Below are positions 52,572 through 61,429 of a stretch of 64,000 bases of DNA, piece after piece. Both the position numbers and the translations under genes were made by a program. Numbering within the stretch: the first letter of the stretch is position 1; every line of letters begins with the position of its first letter. The notes under the pieces are model-generated. The model made no database searches. It was given only the letters and a program-made list of their open reading frames with translations, and was not told the DNA's origin. This DNA is from Pseudomonas sp. BP8 (GTDB taxonomy: Bacteria > Pseudomonadota > Gammaproteobacteria > Pseudomonadales > Pseudomonadaceae): the NCBI RefSeq assembly GCF_017875955.1, contig NZ_JAGINK010000001.1, forward strand, positions 2,634,501-2,698,500, read 5' to 3'.

Positions 52572-53353
52572 ACGTCAAAAACCGCCGCCTGATCGATCTC
52601 TCCGTCACCCTGGAGAACAATGCCTATTCAGACCCACCGCCATTGCTGCCACGTATCGACTATATGGATCACCAACAAGGGTGGGCGGAGATGGCTGCGA
52701 TGTTCCCAGGGCTGGAACTCGACCAATTGCCAGGCAAGGAAGCCTGGGCTGCCGAACGCCTGCAGATCACGACCCATAGCGGCACGCACATGGATGCACC
52801 CTGGCACTACGCTTCTACCACCGATGGCGGTAGCCCTGCTTATGGGATCGATGAATTGCCGTTGGACTGGTGCCTGCAACCTGGAATAAAGCTCGACTTT
52901 CGCCACCTGCCAGACGGCCATGTGGTCAATGCGCAGGAAATTCGCGATGAGCTTCGACGCATCGATCACGTGCTGCAGCCACTTGATATCGTATTGGTCA
53001 ACACCAGCGCAGGTGCCTGCTTCGGTCAGCCCGGGTACATCGACAAAGGCTGCGGATTGGGTCGTGAAGCAACCCTTTGGCTACTGGAGCAAGGGGTGAA
53101 GGTGGTCGGTACTGATGCCTGGAGCTGGGACGCGCCGTTCAAATTCACCCGTGAGCGCTACGCTCAGACGGGTGACCCATCATTGATATGGGAAGGTCAC
53201 AAGGCTGGGCGCGACATTGGCTATGGCCAGATGGAAAAACTCAGCAACCTTGAGCTTCTGCCCGCTAGTGGCTTCTGGGTGTCGTGCTTTCCCTACAAGA
53301 TCAAGCACGCTTCGGCAGGCTTCGTCAGGGCCGTGGCGATCCTGCCAGCTTGA
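52568..53353 (+). CDS. cyclase/kynurenine formamidase-like hydrolase
   Basis: A 261-residue metal-dependent hydrolase of the PF04199 family with the signature HSGTHMDAPWHY (HxGTHxDxPxH). Other conserved parts are IDLSVTLENNAYSDPPPLL, NAQEIRDELRRID and GTDAWSWDAPFK. Members hydrolyse amides or act on lactone and cyclic 1,3-diketone substrates; here it most likely processes a lactone or cyclic intermediate of the ring-cleavage route. Translation is coupled to the FAH gene. It ends 18 bases from the convergent tetR stop; a 10-bp hairpin around 53361-53387 lies between. Confidence 0.9.
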   Translation: MNVKNRRLIDLSVTLENNAYSDPPPLLPRIDYMDHQQGWAEMAAMFPGLELDQLPGKEAWAAERLQITTHSGTHMDAPWHYASTTDGGSPAYGIDELPLDWCLQPGIKLDFRHLPDGHVVNAQEIRDELRRIDHVLQPLDIVLVNTSAGACFGQPGYIDKGCGLGREATLWLLEQGVKVVGTDAWSWDAPFKFTRERYAQTGDPSLIWEGHKAGRDIGYGQMEKLSNLELLPASGFWVSCFPYKIKHASAGFVRAVAILPA

Positions 53354-53371
53354 ATGGCGACCGCCACCCGC

Positions 53372-54010
53372 TTACGCCGGGTGGTGGTGCAAGAAACCCA
53401 GGCACATGATGCCCAGGTCCTGTTTGAGTTGCGCCCAATCACCTTCGCCAGCCGCATCCGCCGCAGAACCAAGGCCCAGGAAACGAGCGAGGGCTGCATA
53501 GGCAATGGAAAAGCAGGCGCTTACGGCATGCTGCGGGTCCGGGTGCAGGATGGTTTCGCGCGACTCCAGCAATAAACCCTGGAACGAAATGGCCATTTTC
53601 AGGTGCGAGGCTTTGCCGCAAGTGGCCACCTGCGGGTCGTTGGCCTTGGTCATGAATGGCTTGAGGATGCTGGCATGGCGCTTGAGGTACTCGGCCAGTG
53701 TGTCGATCAGCTCGGGTACCTGACGCTCAAGCGGCAATTTTCGAGCCTTGGTTTCGTCGACCAGGCTTTCCCATTCCGCGTCCAGTTCGCCCAGCACATC
53801 CCTCACTACCGCAAGGAACAAGTCGTCCTTGCCGCCGAATCGCGCATAGATTGAACCTACCGATACTTCTGATCGTTTGCTGATGCCGGCGATGGTGAGC
53901 GCCTCGAAGGTGCCTTCGCTGAGCATCTCGCGTGTGGCCGTCAGCAAACGTTCCAGAGAGGCGCGGCTGCGGTCTTGCTTGGGGGTACGTGATGAAATTT
54001 GCCGGGGCAT
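53372..54010 (-). CDS. TetR family repressor of the sulfatase/phenol locus
   Basis: A 212-residue TetR regulator. ATG 54010 (AGAGG upstream) gives MPRQISSRTPKQDRSRASLE. The HTH is ALTIAGISKRSEVSVGSIYA followed by RFGGKDDLF, and the C-terminal ligand domain has the pattern LILxxPDPQH. It lies between block B (convergent) and block C (divergent). The 356-base region to 54365 holds two operator-like repeats, one before its own start and one before block C. I infer it binds all four 22-bp sites and is released by a pathway intermediate. Confidence 0.87.
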   Translation of the reverse strand: MPRQISSRTPKQDRSRASLERLLTATREMLSEGTFEALTIAGISKRSEVSVGSIYARFGGKDDLFLAVVRDVLGELDAEWESLVDETKARKLPLERQVPELIDTLAEYLKRHASILKPFMTKANDPQVATCGKASHLKMAISFQGLLLESRETILHPDPQHAVSACFSIAYAALARFLGLGSAADAAGEGDWAQLKQDLGIMCLGFLHHHPA

Positions 54011-54130
54011 GAATAACCTCTTGTTGGACAGGGTGCGGCTTCGTCTGCCTGCGATCACTATGAAAAAAGAAAAGCAACCCAGCCGCCAGTCAGTCGTTGA
54101 CGGAACGGGATCGCAATGCTAGATTTTACA

Positions 54131-54152
54131 AAATATTAGAATACGAATTCTA
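54131..54152. promoter_or_regulatory. TetR-type operator, site 3 (tetR promoter)
   Basis: AAATATT, AGAATACG, AATTCTA. Within it TAGAAT and ATTCTA form a perfect shorter palindrome with spacer ACGA. It is 120 bases upstream of the tetR start, consistent with autorepression. Confidence 0.55.
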
Positions 54153-54303
54153 AATCGAGTTTTATCAAACAATAACAAGAGTATTACGCCCATGTGCCCC
54201 CATCGCGAATTGCCTCCCCCTAAGCTCTTTTCCATCGGTCATTCCTGAAATACGCCAGCAACTGACGCTGCGCGTTGGTATCGGTGATTACTCGCCTTAA
54301 AAT

Positions 54304-54325
54304 TAGAACTAGTGTACCAGTTCTA
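54304..54325. promoter_or_regulatory. TetR-type operator, site 4 (block C promoter)
   Basis: The best copy: TAGAACT, eight bases AGTGTACC, then AGTTCTA, both arms perfect. It lies 39 bases before ATG 54365, overlapping the likely promoter. Confidence 0.65.
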
Positions 54326-54364
54326 GGGCGAGGGATAGTTCTCATTATATGTAGGAGTTACGCC

Positions 54365-55459
54365 ATGCGCTTTTCGGTTTTCCTCGTCGGTCGCTCGACC
54401 TCAGCTCAGCAAGACAAGCCAGTGATGGACGCGTTGGTCGACCACGCGCGTCAGGCCGAGGCCCTGGGGTTCGATGCCGTATTCATGCCGGATCACCATT
54501 TCACCGGGTATGCGCCCATGTCCAGCGACCCGTTCATGTTCGCGGCTTATTTGGCAGGGCAGCTCAAACGCATTCATTTCGGTATGTCGGTGACCACGGT
54601 ACCTTTGCATCATCCGGTGCGCTTCGCTGAGCGCGTCAACTTGCTCGATCAGTTGACCGAGGGGCGCTTGCTGGTAGGCATCGGCAGCGGCACCACGCCG
54701 GAAGAGATGATCGGATTCGGGGTCAACTACAAACAGGCCTCGGCTTTGCTCCAGGAAAACCTCGATCTGGTCATGCAATTGTGGGACAAGCAGACCGAAG
54801 ATGAGCCGATCACTTTTGAAACCGGCCATTACAAAGGGGCAGTGGTTCAACGTATCGTACCCACCGCCTATCAGCGTCCGTTCAACCGCATCATGCCAGT
54901 TGCACTGCGCGAGTCGAGCATGGAGCGTGCTGCGCAGAATGGCTGGCCGGCGTTCATTCCAGCATTCACGCCGCCTGTACCGGCCAGTGCCGAACCGTTC
55001 GAGCACTTGCAGCGTTATTTCACCCGTTACCGCGATGCCCTGATGGCCGCAGGGCACTCTCCTGAGGTACTCGAACATTGCCTGTCGTGGACCACTCACA
55101 CCTATCAATGCGTGCATGTCGCCCCAACCGACGAGCAGGCCGAGGAAGAGCTGCAGTTGATTCTCAAGGCCTACAAGACTGCCATCGACCGTGAGTATGC
55201 CTTCAACAAGCGGGCGGAGAAAATCAGTGGCGTGGAACTGCACCCGCACCCTGATTGCTTCAGCGCCGAATGGATCAAGACTTGGTGCCTGCACGGTAGC
55301 CCCGATACCGTAGCGGCCGAGCTGCAAAAGCACCGCGATCTGGGCATTGGCAACGTGTTGATGGGCTTCACCAATGGTCCGCTGACCGAAGAGCGCCTGA
55401 AGTACACGCGCCAGTCGATTGAACTGTTTGCCCGCGACGTCAAGCCGCGCTTCCAATGA
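54365..55459 (+). CDS. luciferase-like flavin monooxygenase
   Basis: A 364-residue LLM-class enzyme that uses reduced FMN and oxygen. ATG 54365 follows TAGGAG. Family segments are ARQAEALGFDAVFMPDHHF, LHHPVRFAERVNLLDQLTEG and RLLVGIGSGTTPEEMIGFG. The next gene encodes a flavin reductase, so the pair is a two-component monooxygenase. It starts block C under operator site 4. Probable job: hydroxylation or oxidative cleavage early in the degradation of the imported aglycone. Confidence 0.92.
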   Translation: MRFSVFLVGRSTSAQQDKPVMDALVDHARQAEALGFDAVFMPDHHFTGYAPMSSDPFMFAAYLAGQLKRIHFGMSVTTVPLHHPVRFAERVNLLDQLTEGRLLVGIGSGTTPEEMIGFGVNYKQASALLQENLDLVMQLWDKQTEDEPITFETGHYKGAVVQRIVPTAYQRPFNRIMPVALRESSMERAAQNGWPAFIPAFTPPVPASAEPFEHLQRYFTRYRDALMAAGHSPEVLEHCLSWTTHTYQCVHVAPTDEQAEEELQLILKAYKTAIDREYAFNKRAEKISGVELHPHPDCFSAEWIKTWCLHGSPDTVAAELQKHRDLGIGNVLMGFTNGPLTEERLKYTRQSIELFARDVKPRFQ

Positions 55460-55472
55460 GCCTGTGGAGACG

Positions 55473-56090
55473 ATGACCATGGCCCCACAAATCACTCATG
55501 TCGCCGGCCAGGATCGGCGGCCTTTGCTGGTCGGCATCGGTGGCACTACACGCCCCGGTTCCAGCACCGAGAAAGCGCTCAAATGTGCGCTGGCCCATGC
55601 CCGAAAGCGCGGCGCCCGGACATTGTTGTTCGGGGGGGCTGAGCTATCGGCACTGCCCAGCTTCAACCCTGAAATCACCGAACGGACGGAGGAGGAACGC
55701 GCGTTCGTTGAGGCGGTACGCCAAGCCGATGGGGTGATTTTGGCCACACCAGGCTACCACGGTGGCGTCTCTGGGTTGGTCAAGAATGCCATCGATTTGC
55801 TTGAGGACCTGCGCGCTGACGAACGGGTATACCTGGATGGGCGCGCAGTGGGCTGCATCGTCACAGCTGCAGGCTGGCAGGGGTGCAACACCACGCTTGC
55901 AGCGCTGCGCTCGATCGTGCATGCATTGCGTGGCTGGCCGACGCCCTTGGGGGTCACGCTGAACACTGCCGGGGTTTCGTTGTTCGACGCGGAAGGGGAA
56001 TGCCTGGATGCCAGTGTCGGGGCGTCGCTGCAGTTGCTGGCCGAGCAGGCTTTGACTGTTCCGGTCGCGCCGTTGTCGCGGAGCGCATGA
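55473..56090 (+). CDS. NAD(P)H-dependent FMN reductase
   Basis: A 205-residue flavodoxin-like reductase from ATG 55473 (GGAGA before it). The FMN-binding loop is GIGGTTRPGSSTEKAL and the second loop is ILATPGYHGGVSGLVKNAID, typical of the SsuE/NADPH-FMN reductase family. It supplies reduced FMN to the adjacent monooxygenase; the gap is 13 bases. Confidence 0.92.
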   Translation: MTMAPQITHVAGQDRRPLLVGIGGTTRPGSSTEKALKCALAHARKRGARTLLFGGAELSALPSFNPEITERTEEERAFVEAVRQADGVILATPGYHGGVSGLVKNAIDLLEDLRADERVYLDGRAVGCIVTAAGWQGCNTTLAALRSIVHALRGWPTPLGVTLNTAGVSLFDAEGECLDASVGASLQLLAEQALTVPVAPLSRSA

Positions 56091-56091
56091 A

Positions 56092-58533
56092 ATGGCTGGC
56101 AAGCAAGCATCCATGACGCTGATCGAAAAGGCCACGCTTACCGCGGGGCGCGACATGTGGTCAACCTGGGCGCTACCGCAGTATGACCTTGCTTCGTTGC
56201 GAATGGCCGATGGGCCGATGGGGGTGACTGGCGGGCGCGTGGATGAGCGCGACATTGCACTGCTTACGCCCTGCGGGTTGGCGCTCGCTGCGAGTTGGGA
56301 CGCTGATCTGGTGCGTCGGGTCGGCAAGGTGATTGGCGACGAGGCACTTCGTATGGGGGTTCAAGCCATGCTTGCACCCAATTTGAATCTGATGCGTAGT
56401 CCTCTTGCCGGGCGAGCATTCGAGCTGTTCGGTGAAGACCCACACTTGATCTGCGAGTTGGGCAGTGCGTGGATTTCGGGGGTGCAGAGCAAGGGCGTGG
56501 CCGCCGTGGCCAAGCACCTGGTGTGCAATGACTCGGAAACCGATCGCCGCACCATGAATGCACGGGTGGACGAGGCAACCCTGCGTGAGGTGTATTTCCG
56601 GCCCTTCGAGCATGCGGCCACGCACGGAGCCTGGGCCATGCTCACGGCTTACAATCGAGTCAATGGTGTTGCCTGCGCTGAACAGGGTGCGGTCATTCGG
56701 GGCTGGCTGAAGGACGAACTGAAGTGGGATGGACTGGTCATGTCCGATTGGTTCGGCACCCAGAATGGCCCTGCCAGTCTGGCTGCCGGCCTTGACCTTG
56801 AGATGCCTGGGCCTGCCCGCCACATGGGGAGCACGCTGCTCGACCAGGCATCGGATCAGGCTCACCTGGATGATGCGGTCGCACGTCTGATGCGCCTGGG
56901 GCAGAGGGTTTCCAGGCCAGCACCCTATGCAGCGGACGAAGGCGCTCAGGTTCGCCGGCTGCAAGTGCTGGAGGAGGCCGCAGCCGCCGGTATGGTGTTG
57001 CTACGCAACGAGGGCAGCCTGCTGCCCTTGACGGTGCGGCCTGACACCACCGTAGCGATCATCGGGCCCAATGCCCAGGTGCCCTGCTACCAAGGCGGCA
57101 CCTTCGCCAAGGTGGCGTTATCGAGTCAGGCGCTGTCCCCGGCCGAGGCCATCACCAAGCGCCTGCAGGGCGGCGGGGCTACAGTATTGCACGCCCAGGG
57201 CGTGAGCGCTGACTACCGCATTCCGCCGTTGACCGACTTACCCTTGAAAACGCCAGCGGGCGAGCCAGGTATGCTCGTGCGCTTTGAGCCTGACGGAACG
57301 CAATCGGCTGCAGTGCAGGAAGTGCGGCGTGCGTCGTCACTGATCTGGTTCAAGGACATGCCGGGTGTGGGCAACCTCCTTGCGCTCGACGGCCAGGCGT
57401 GGGTGAAGGTCCGCACTGGCTTTACCGCAGAGCGCACAGGCGACCATGTCTTTTACCTCGGTGGTACGGGGCAGGCCTCGCTGGCGATCAATGGCGAGCT
57501 GCTGCTGAGCTTCGATGGCATGAGCGTGGATGCCGACATCATGGGCAAGTTGATGCAGGCCCCTCATGGCCACGCTGCCTGTTGGCTGGAAGCCGGAGCG
57601 CAGGTGAACCTTGAGTTCGACATGTGTATCGGCCGCAGCCTGGCCCATGGCATTTGGTTCGGTTGCCGGCCGCCTGAGCGTATCGACTTGCTAGAGCAGG
57701 CCGTACAAGCTGCAGCCCAAGCCGATACCGCGGTGCTGATCGTAGGTGAAACGGCCGATGCCGGCCTGGAAAGCGTCGATCGCAGCACCACCTGTCTGCC
57801 TGAAGCCCAGGTGCAGCTGATTGAGCGTGTTTGCCAGGTGAACAAGAACACAATCGTCGTACTGAACGTTGCTCATCCGGTAGACACCCAGTGCCTGACG
57901 GACGCTGCGGCGGTACTGCTCGCCTGGTATCCGGGGCAGGAATTCGGCCCGGCGCTGGCCGCAGTGCTGGCCGGCGATCGCGAGCCAGGAGGGCGGCTAC
58001 CGGTGACCCTTGCGCGGGATGAAACCGATTATCCGGTATGGTCGCTAACCCCGGATGCGCAAGGTGATCTTCATTATCACGAGCAGTGGTGGGTGGGCTA
58101 TCGCAACTTTGTCGCCCGTGACCAGCACCCGGCATTCGGATTTGGCTACGGGCAAGGTTATGCGCGGTTCGAATATGACGGTATCGCTCTGCGGGTGGAC
58201 AACGATGTCGTGCATGTCGATGTGACGCTGCGCAACGTATCCCTGCGCGCCGGTAAGGAGGTGGTGCAATTGTACCTTCAGGAGCCGCAGGCGCCAGGGG
58301 AGCCGTTGCGGGTTTCACTCAAGGCATTCCAGGCCATCCATCTACAACCGGGAGCCGTAGGCGAAGTTCGCTTGCAACTCGACCGAAAGGCCTTCTCGCG
58401 CTGGAGCGTGGACGGTGCGCAATGGCAAATGGTGCCAGGCGTTTACTCAGTGCAGGTTGGCCACGCACTGGAGGACATCGTCAGGCGGGGCCAGGTGGAA
58501 GTCACCGAGCAAGGAGAACTGAGCGTCTTCTGA
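56092..58533 (+). CDS. GH3 beta-glucosidase with PA14 insert, cytoplasmic
   Basis: An 813-residue family 3 glycoside hydrolase without a signal peptide. The (alpha/beta)8 domain has KHLVCND at 141-147 and the catalytic nucleophile Asp219 in GLVMSDWFGT. A PA14-like beta domain (about residues 395-520, WVKVRTGFTAERTGDHVFYL) is inserted in the second domain, and a fibronectin-like end (FGYGQGYARFEYDG) follows. Cytoplasmic location means the glycoside must be taken up before cleavage. It overlaps nothing: ATG 56092 starts one base after the reductase stop. Confidence 0.94.
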   Translation: MAGKQASMTLIEKATLTAGRDMWSTWALPQYDLASLRMADGPMGVTGGRVDERDIALLTPCGLALAASWDADLVRRVGKVIGDEALRMGVQAMLAPNLNLMRSPLAGRAFELFGEDPHLICELGSAWISGVQSKGVAAVAKHLVCNDSETDRRTMNARVDEATLREVYFRPFEHAATHGAWAMLTAYNRVNGVACAEQGAVIRGWLKDELKWDGLVMSDWFGTQNGPASLAAGLDLEMPGPARHMGSTLLDQASDQAHLDDAVARLMRLGQRVSRPAPYAADEGAQVRRLQVLEEAAAAGMVLLRNEGSLLPLTVRPDTTVAIIGPNAQVPCYQGGTFAKVALSSQALSPAEAITKRLQGGGATVLHAQGVSADYRIPPLTDLPLKTPAGEPGMLVRFEPDGTQSAAVQEVRRASSLIWFKDMPGVGNLLALDGQAWVKVRTGFTAERTGDHVFYLGGTGQASLAINGELLLSFDGMSVDADIMGKLMQAPHGHAACWLEAGAQVNLEFDMCIGRSLAHGIWFGCRPPERIDLLEQAVQAAAQADTAVLIVGETADAGLESVDRSTTCLPEAQVQLIERVCQVNKNTIVVLNVAHPVDTQCLTDAAAVLLAWYPGQEFGPALAAVLAGDREPGGRLPVTLARDETDYPVWSLTPDAQGDLHYHEQWWVGYRNFVARDQHPAFGFGYGQGYARFEYDGIALRVDNDVVHVDVTLRNVSLRAGKEVVQLYLQEPQAPGEPLRVSLKAFQAIHLQPGAVGEVRLQLDRKAFSRWSVDGAQWQMVPGVYSVQVGHALEDIVRRGQVEVTEQGELSVF

Positions 58534-58612
58534 TAGTTCTGCCGAGTTACTCAGTGCGTGCCATGGAACAACAAAAACAAAGGCGTCTATTCAAGGCGCC
58601 GTGGAGACGAAA

Positions 58613-59839
58613 ATGTCCTATGTCGTGTCGGCTGACAAAGCCGCCCCTATGTCATCTCCTGGCCGTCAGGCCGGAGCCCTGCAAGCGATGATTCTGGTAT
58701 TCACCACGCAACTGCCGATCATGGGCTTGCTGTCGCTCATCCCGATCATTCCGTTGTTGGTGCAGCAGTTCTCTGGTCATCCCCAAGCCAGTGTCCTGAT
58801 TCCGTTGTTGATTACCGCGCCCAGTGCGTGCATTGCGCTGTTATCGCCTGTGGCCGGCATGCTCGCCGACAAGCTGGGGCGACGCCGCTTGCTGGTGGTT
58901 GCCGTATTGGGTTACGGCGTCTGCGGCTTCGCCCCCTACCTGATGACGGATCTGACGGCGATCATTGTCAGCCGCTTTTTACTCGGTGTGACGGAGGCCA
59001 TCATCATGACGGTCGCCAACACCTTGTTTGGCGATTTCTATCCGGTTGAACCTCGACGCAAATGGCTGGCGGTGCAAAGTGCCGTAGGGTCGCTGTCCGG
59101 CACCATCCTGATGTTCGTCGGCGGCATGCTCGGCAGTTTTGGCTGGCAGGGTCCGTTCCTGTTGTACCTGCTGGCTTTCCCGGTATTTGTGATGTTGCTT
59201 TGCTTCACCTGGGAGCCGGAGCGTCAGGCAGATGAGCACCAGCCATCGGGGAAACTGGGGGTATTTCCTATGCGCAGTGTCCTGTTGGTTGCGCTGGTCA
59301 CGTTGTTCGCCGCCGTACTGTATTACGTCGAAGTCTTGCAGATCAGCCAGGTGCTCAACGCCCTTGGGCTGACGAGCTCCGCGCATATCGGAATCGCTGG
59401 CGCAATAGCGGGGCTCGGGGTGCCAGTGGGCGCCATCGTCTTCGCCAAGCTTTCCCGGCGCAGCATTCAGGTGCACCTGGGGGTGGTATTTGCATTGTTC
59501 GGTGTGGGGCTGGTCGGTTTGGGGGCGGCGTCAGACGTGAAATGGGCCGTCGCCGCGGCGTTTGTCGCACAAGTGGGTTGCGGCATGTTGATCCCGGCAT
59601 TGATCAATTGGTGCCTGGGAGGACTCAGTTTCGAGCACCGTGGACGAGGGGTAGGCATCTGGACCTCCGCGTTCTTCATGGGGCAGTTCGTCAGCCCGTT
59701 CACCATCACCTGGCTGGGAGGCTCGACCGGCAGCCTCCTGGCCAGCGTGGCCTGGCTGGGCATCGTTTCGTTCGTTGCCATGTGCGTCGTGGCATTGCTG
59801 CCTCGCCGCGTTGCCTCACCCATTAGCCAAGCCCATTGA
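58613..59839 (+). CDS. MFS transporter
   Basis: A 408-residue 12-helix major facilitator. The motif between helices 2 and 3, GMLADKLGRRRLLVVAV, is the classic DxxGRR loop. ATG 58613 is preferred over GTG 58601 because GGAG lies at the right distance. It most likely imports the desulfated glycoside or aglycone across the inner membrane; an export role cannot be ruled out. Confidence 0.9.
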   Translation: MSYVVSADKAAPMSSPGRQAGALQAMILVFTTQLPIMGLLSLIPIIPLLVQQFSGHPQASVLIPLLITAPSACIALLSPVAGMLADKLGRRRLLVVAVLGYGVCGFAPYLMTDLTAIIVSRFLLGVTEAIIMTVANTLFGDFYPVEPRRKWLAVQSAVGSLSGTILMFVGGMLGSFGWQGPFLLYLLAFPVFVMLLCFTWEPERQADEHQPSGKLGVFPMRSVLLVALVTLFAAVLYYVEVLQISQVLNALGLTSSAHIGIAGAIAGLGVPVGAIVFAKLSRRSIQVHLGVVFALFGVGLVGLGAASDVKWAVAAAFVAQVGCGMLIPALINWCLGGLSFEHRGRGVGIWTSAFFMGQFVSPFTITWLGGSTGSLLASVAWLGIVSFVAMCVVALLPRRVASPISQAH

Positions 59840-59925
59840 AGCACGTTCTTGTATCCGTCGCCGTATGGCGGCGGGTATGAGTGCGCTCGCAACATGTCCC
59901 CATGCGTTGAATGGAAGTCACTCCC

Positions 59926-61275
59926 ATGCATTCTTCCCGTTTGCTCTTTGCTTGTATCGCTTTGGTCGCCACTCCGACAATCGCTGCTGTACCTGCTGCA
60001 GGTGCGTCGCAGGCCGGGGCCACGTCCGCGCCAGAGCGCAGTTCATTGCCAGCAGGTCAACAAGGCTGTGAGCACTATCAGCGTCTGTTGCCACGTACCG
60101 AAGCGGTGCTGACCCAGAATTCACCGTGCGAAACAGTGGCCCCTGAACTGTGGGGGCTGCGTCAGGCATTGGCTGAGCACGGCTTTGGCATCTCGGCCTC
60201 GTTCGCGCCGAATTACCGTTACGATGTGCTTGGGCATAACGAGCACACCCAGCGTTACAACGGCCAGAATCCCACATATCGACAGTCCACCTCGCTGAAA
60301 CTGACTTATGATTTGACACGCCTGGGCTGGGGAGGCGATGCGCAGTTCGTATTGGGTACAACTTGGGAGTCGGGCAGCTATAAGGCGGGTAACCCGAACT
60401 TTCTGACCATGTCCACATTTGCTGTCAACCAGCGTTTCTGGGAGGGTCAACTCGAGTTGCAATATGGCTACTACAACCTGATTCGCGAATATTACGGGAT
60501 GGTGCTCGGGGGCAACTCCTCTTCGGCTGCGCTCGGTCCTACCAGTGTCATCCCGGTACAACTCGGCCTGTCCCTGTTCACGCCAAGCCCGGCAGTGACG
60601 GTGGCAGTCAAGGACGCCAGCAAGCGTTGGTATAACCGCGCCTCGGTCGCTCGCAGCGCGAGCCCTAACCGCTTCCAGCACGATCTTGATGAAAACCCAA
60701 GTGGTTTCGAAATCAAAGTCAAGGGTTCTCGCGCATTGTTGGTGGATGAAGTGGGGTACAAGGTACCTGCTGGTGATCGCACGCGGGCGTTTTGGGCGCG
60801 TATCGGCGGCATCTACAATACCAGCAGGTACAGCGACTACCGTGACGGTGGCATGAGCAGCAACAACTATGGGGGCTATGCGGCCGTCACCTATCAGCTC
60901 ACTCAACCGACCAATAATGGGCCCCGGGGGCTTTACCTGGATGCCAAGGTCAACTACGCACCTGAGGATCGCAATCTTTATACCAAGGACTTCCAGCTCA
61001 CTTCGTTCTACATCGGGCCGTTCGACGCGCGGCCGCGAGACATGGCTTCTCTTGGCTTTACGCGCAGTTACTTCAGCAAATACGCCCACGACGCCGTGGA
61101 GCGCTCCGGTACTGATGCAGAGCGTACTTCCACGGCGTTGTCCTTTTCGTACGCCGCACGCGTCACACGTGGCGTGTACTGGGTCAATGGTTTGACTTAC
61201 CAGCAAGGGCCTTCCTTCGCGCCTGCGCGTGATGATGCCTTACTGTTCCAGACCGGTTTGAACCTGGCATTTTGA
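59926..61275 (+). CDS. OprB-type carbohydrate porin (copy 2)
   Basis: A 449-residue paralogue of the porin at 43554-44906. Identical or near-identical blocks include YDVLGHN, RYNGQNPTYR, REYYGMVLGGN, SPNRFQ-DLDENPSGFEIKVKG and the end in Phe. ATG 59926 follows GGAAG; ATG 59911 is also possible. The signal is LLFACIALVATPTIAAV. Being in block C it may take up a related molecule, e.g. the desulfated glycoside, while copy 1 serves the sulfated one. An 8-bp hairpin at 59855-59874 lies just before it. Confidence 0.92.
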   Translation: MHSSRLLFACIALVATPTIAAVPAAGASQAGATSAPERSSLPAGQQGCEHYQRLLPRTEAVLTQNSPCETVAPELWGLRQALAEHGFGISASFAPNYRYDVLGHNEHTQRYNGQNPTYRQSTSLKLTYDLTRLGWGGDAQFVLGTTWESGSYKAGNPNFLTMSTFAVNQRFWEGQLELQYGYYNLIREYYGMVLGGNSSSAALGPTSVIPVQLGLSLFTPSPAVTVAVKDASKRWYNRASVARSASPNRFQHDLDENPSGFEIKVKGSRALLVDEVGYKVPAGDRTRAFWARIGGIYNTSRYSDYRDGGMSSNNYGGYAAVTYQLTQPTNNGPRGLYLDAKVNYAPEDRNLYTKDFQLTSFYIGPFDARPRDMASLGFTRSYFSKYAHDAVERSGTDAERTSTALSFSYAARVTRGVYWVNGLTYQQGPSFAPARDDALLFQTGLNLAF

Positions 61276-61429
61276 GGGCAGGCTCGCCCTTGGTGTTCAC
61301 CAATGCCGCCTGCCATCAGTGCCTAGCAGGCGGCGCAGATGATCCCGTCGAGAGCCTGCCGCGTGGCGCAGCTTGTTGCGCAGACCCGTTGTCAGAATGT
61401 TCCTTGAGGAAGGGGAGCCAAGGTGCCAT

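Noticed and set aside
53361..53387. 10-bp hairpin between the cyclase gene and tetR as a bidirectional terminator
   Set aside because: It overlaps the end of tetR and no T-run follows on either side.
60121..61206. 361-codon minus-strand frame opposite porin copy 2
   Set aside because: Shadow of the porin; the paralogue has a similar antisense frame at 44133-44948 for the same reason.
61305..61334. 9-bp GC hairpin after porin copy 2 as an intrinsic terminator
   Set aside because: The 12-base loop is long and no T-run follows in either direction, so I did not list it as a terminator.
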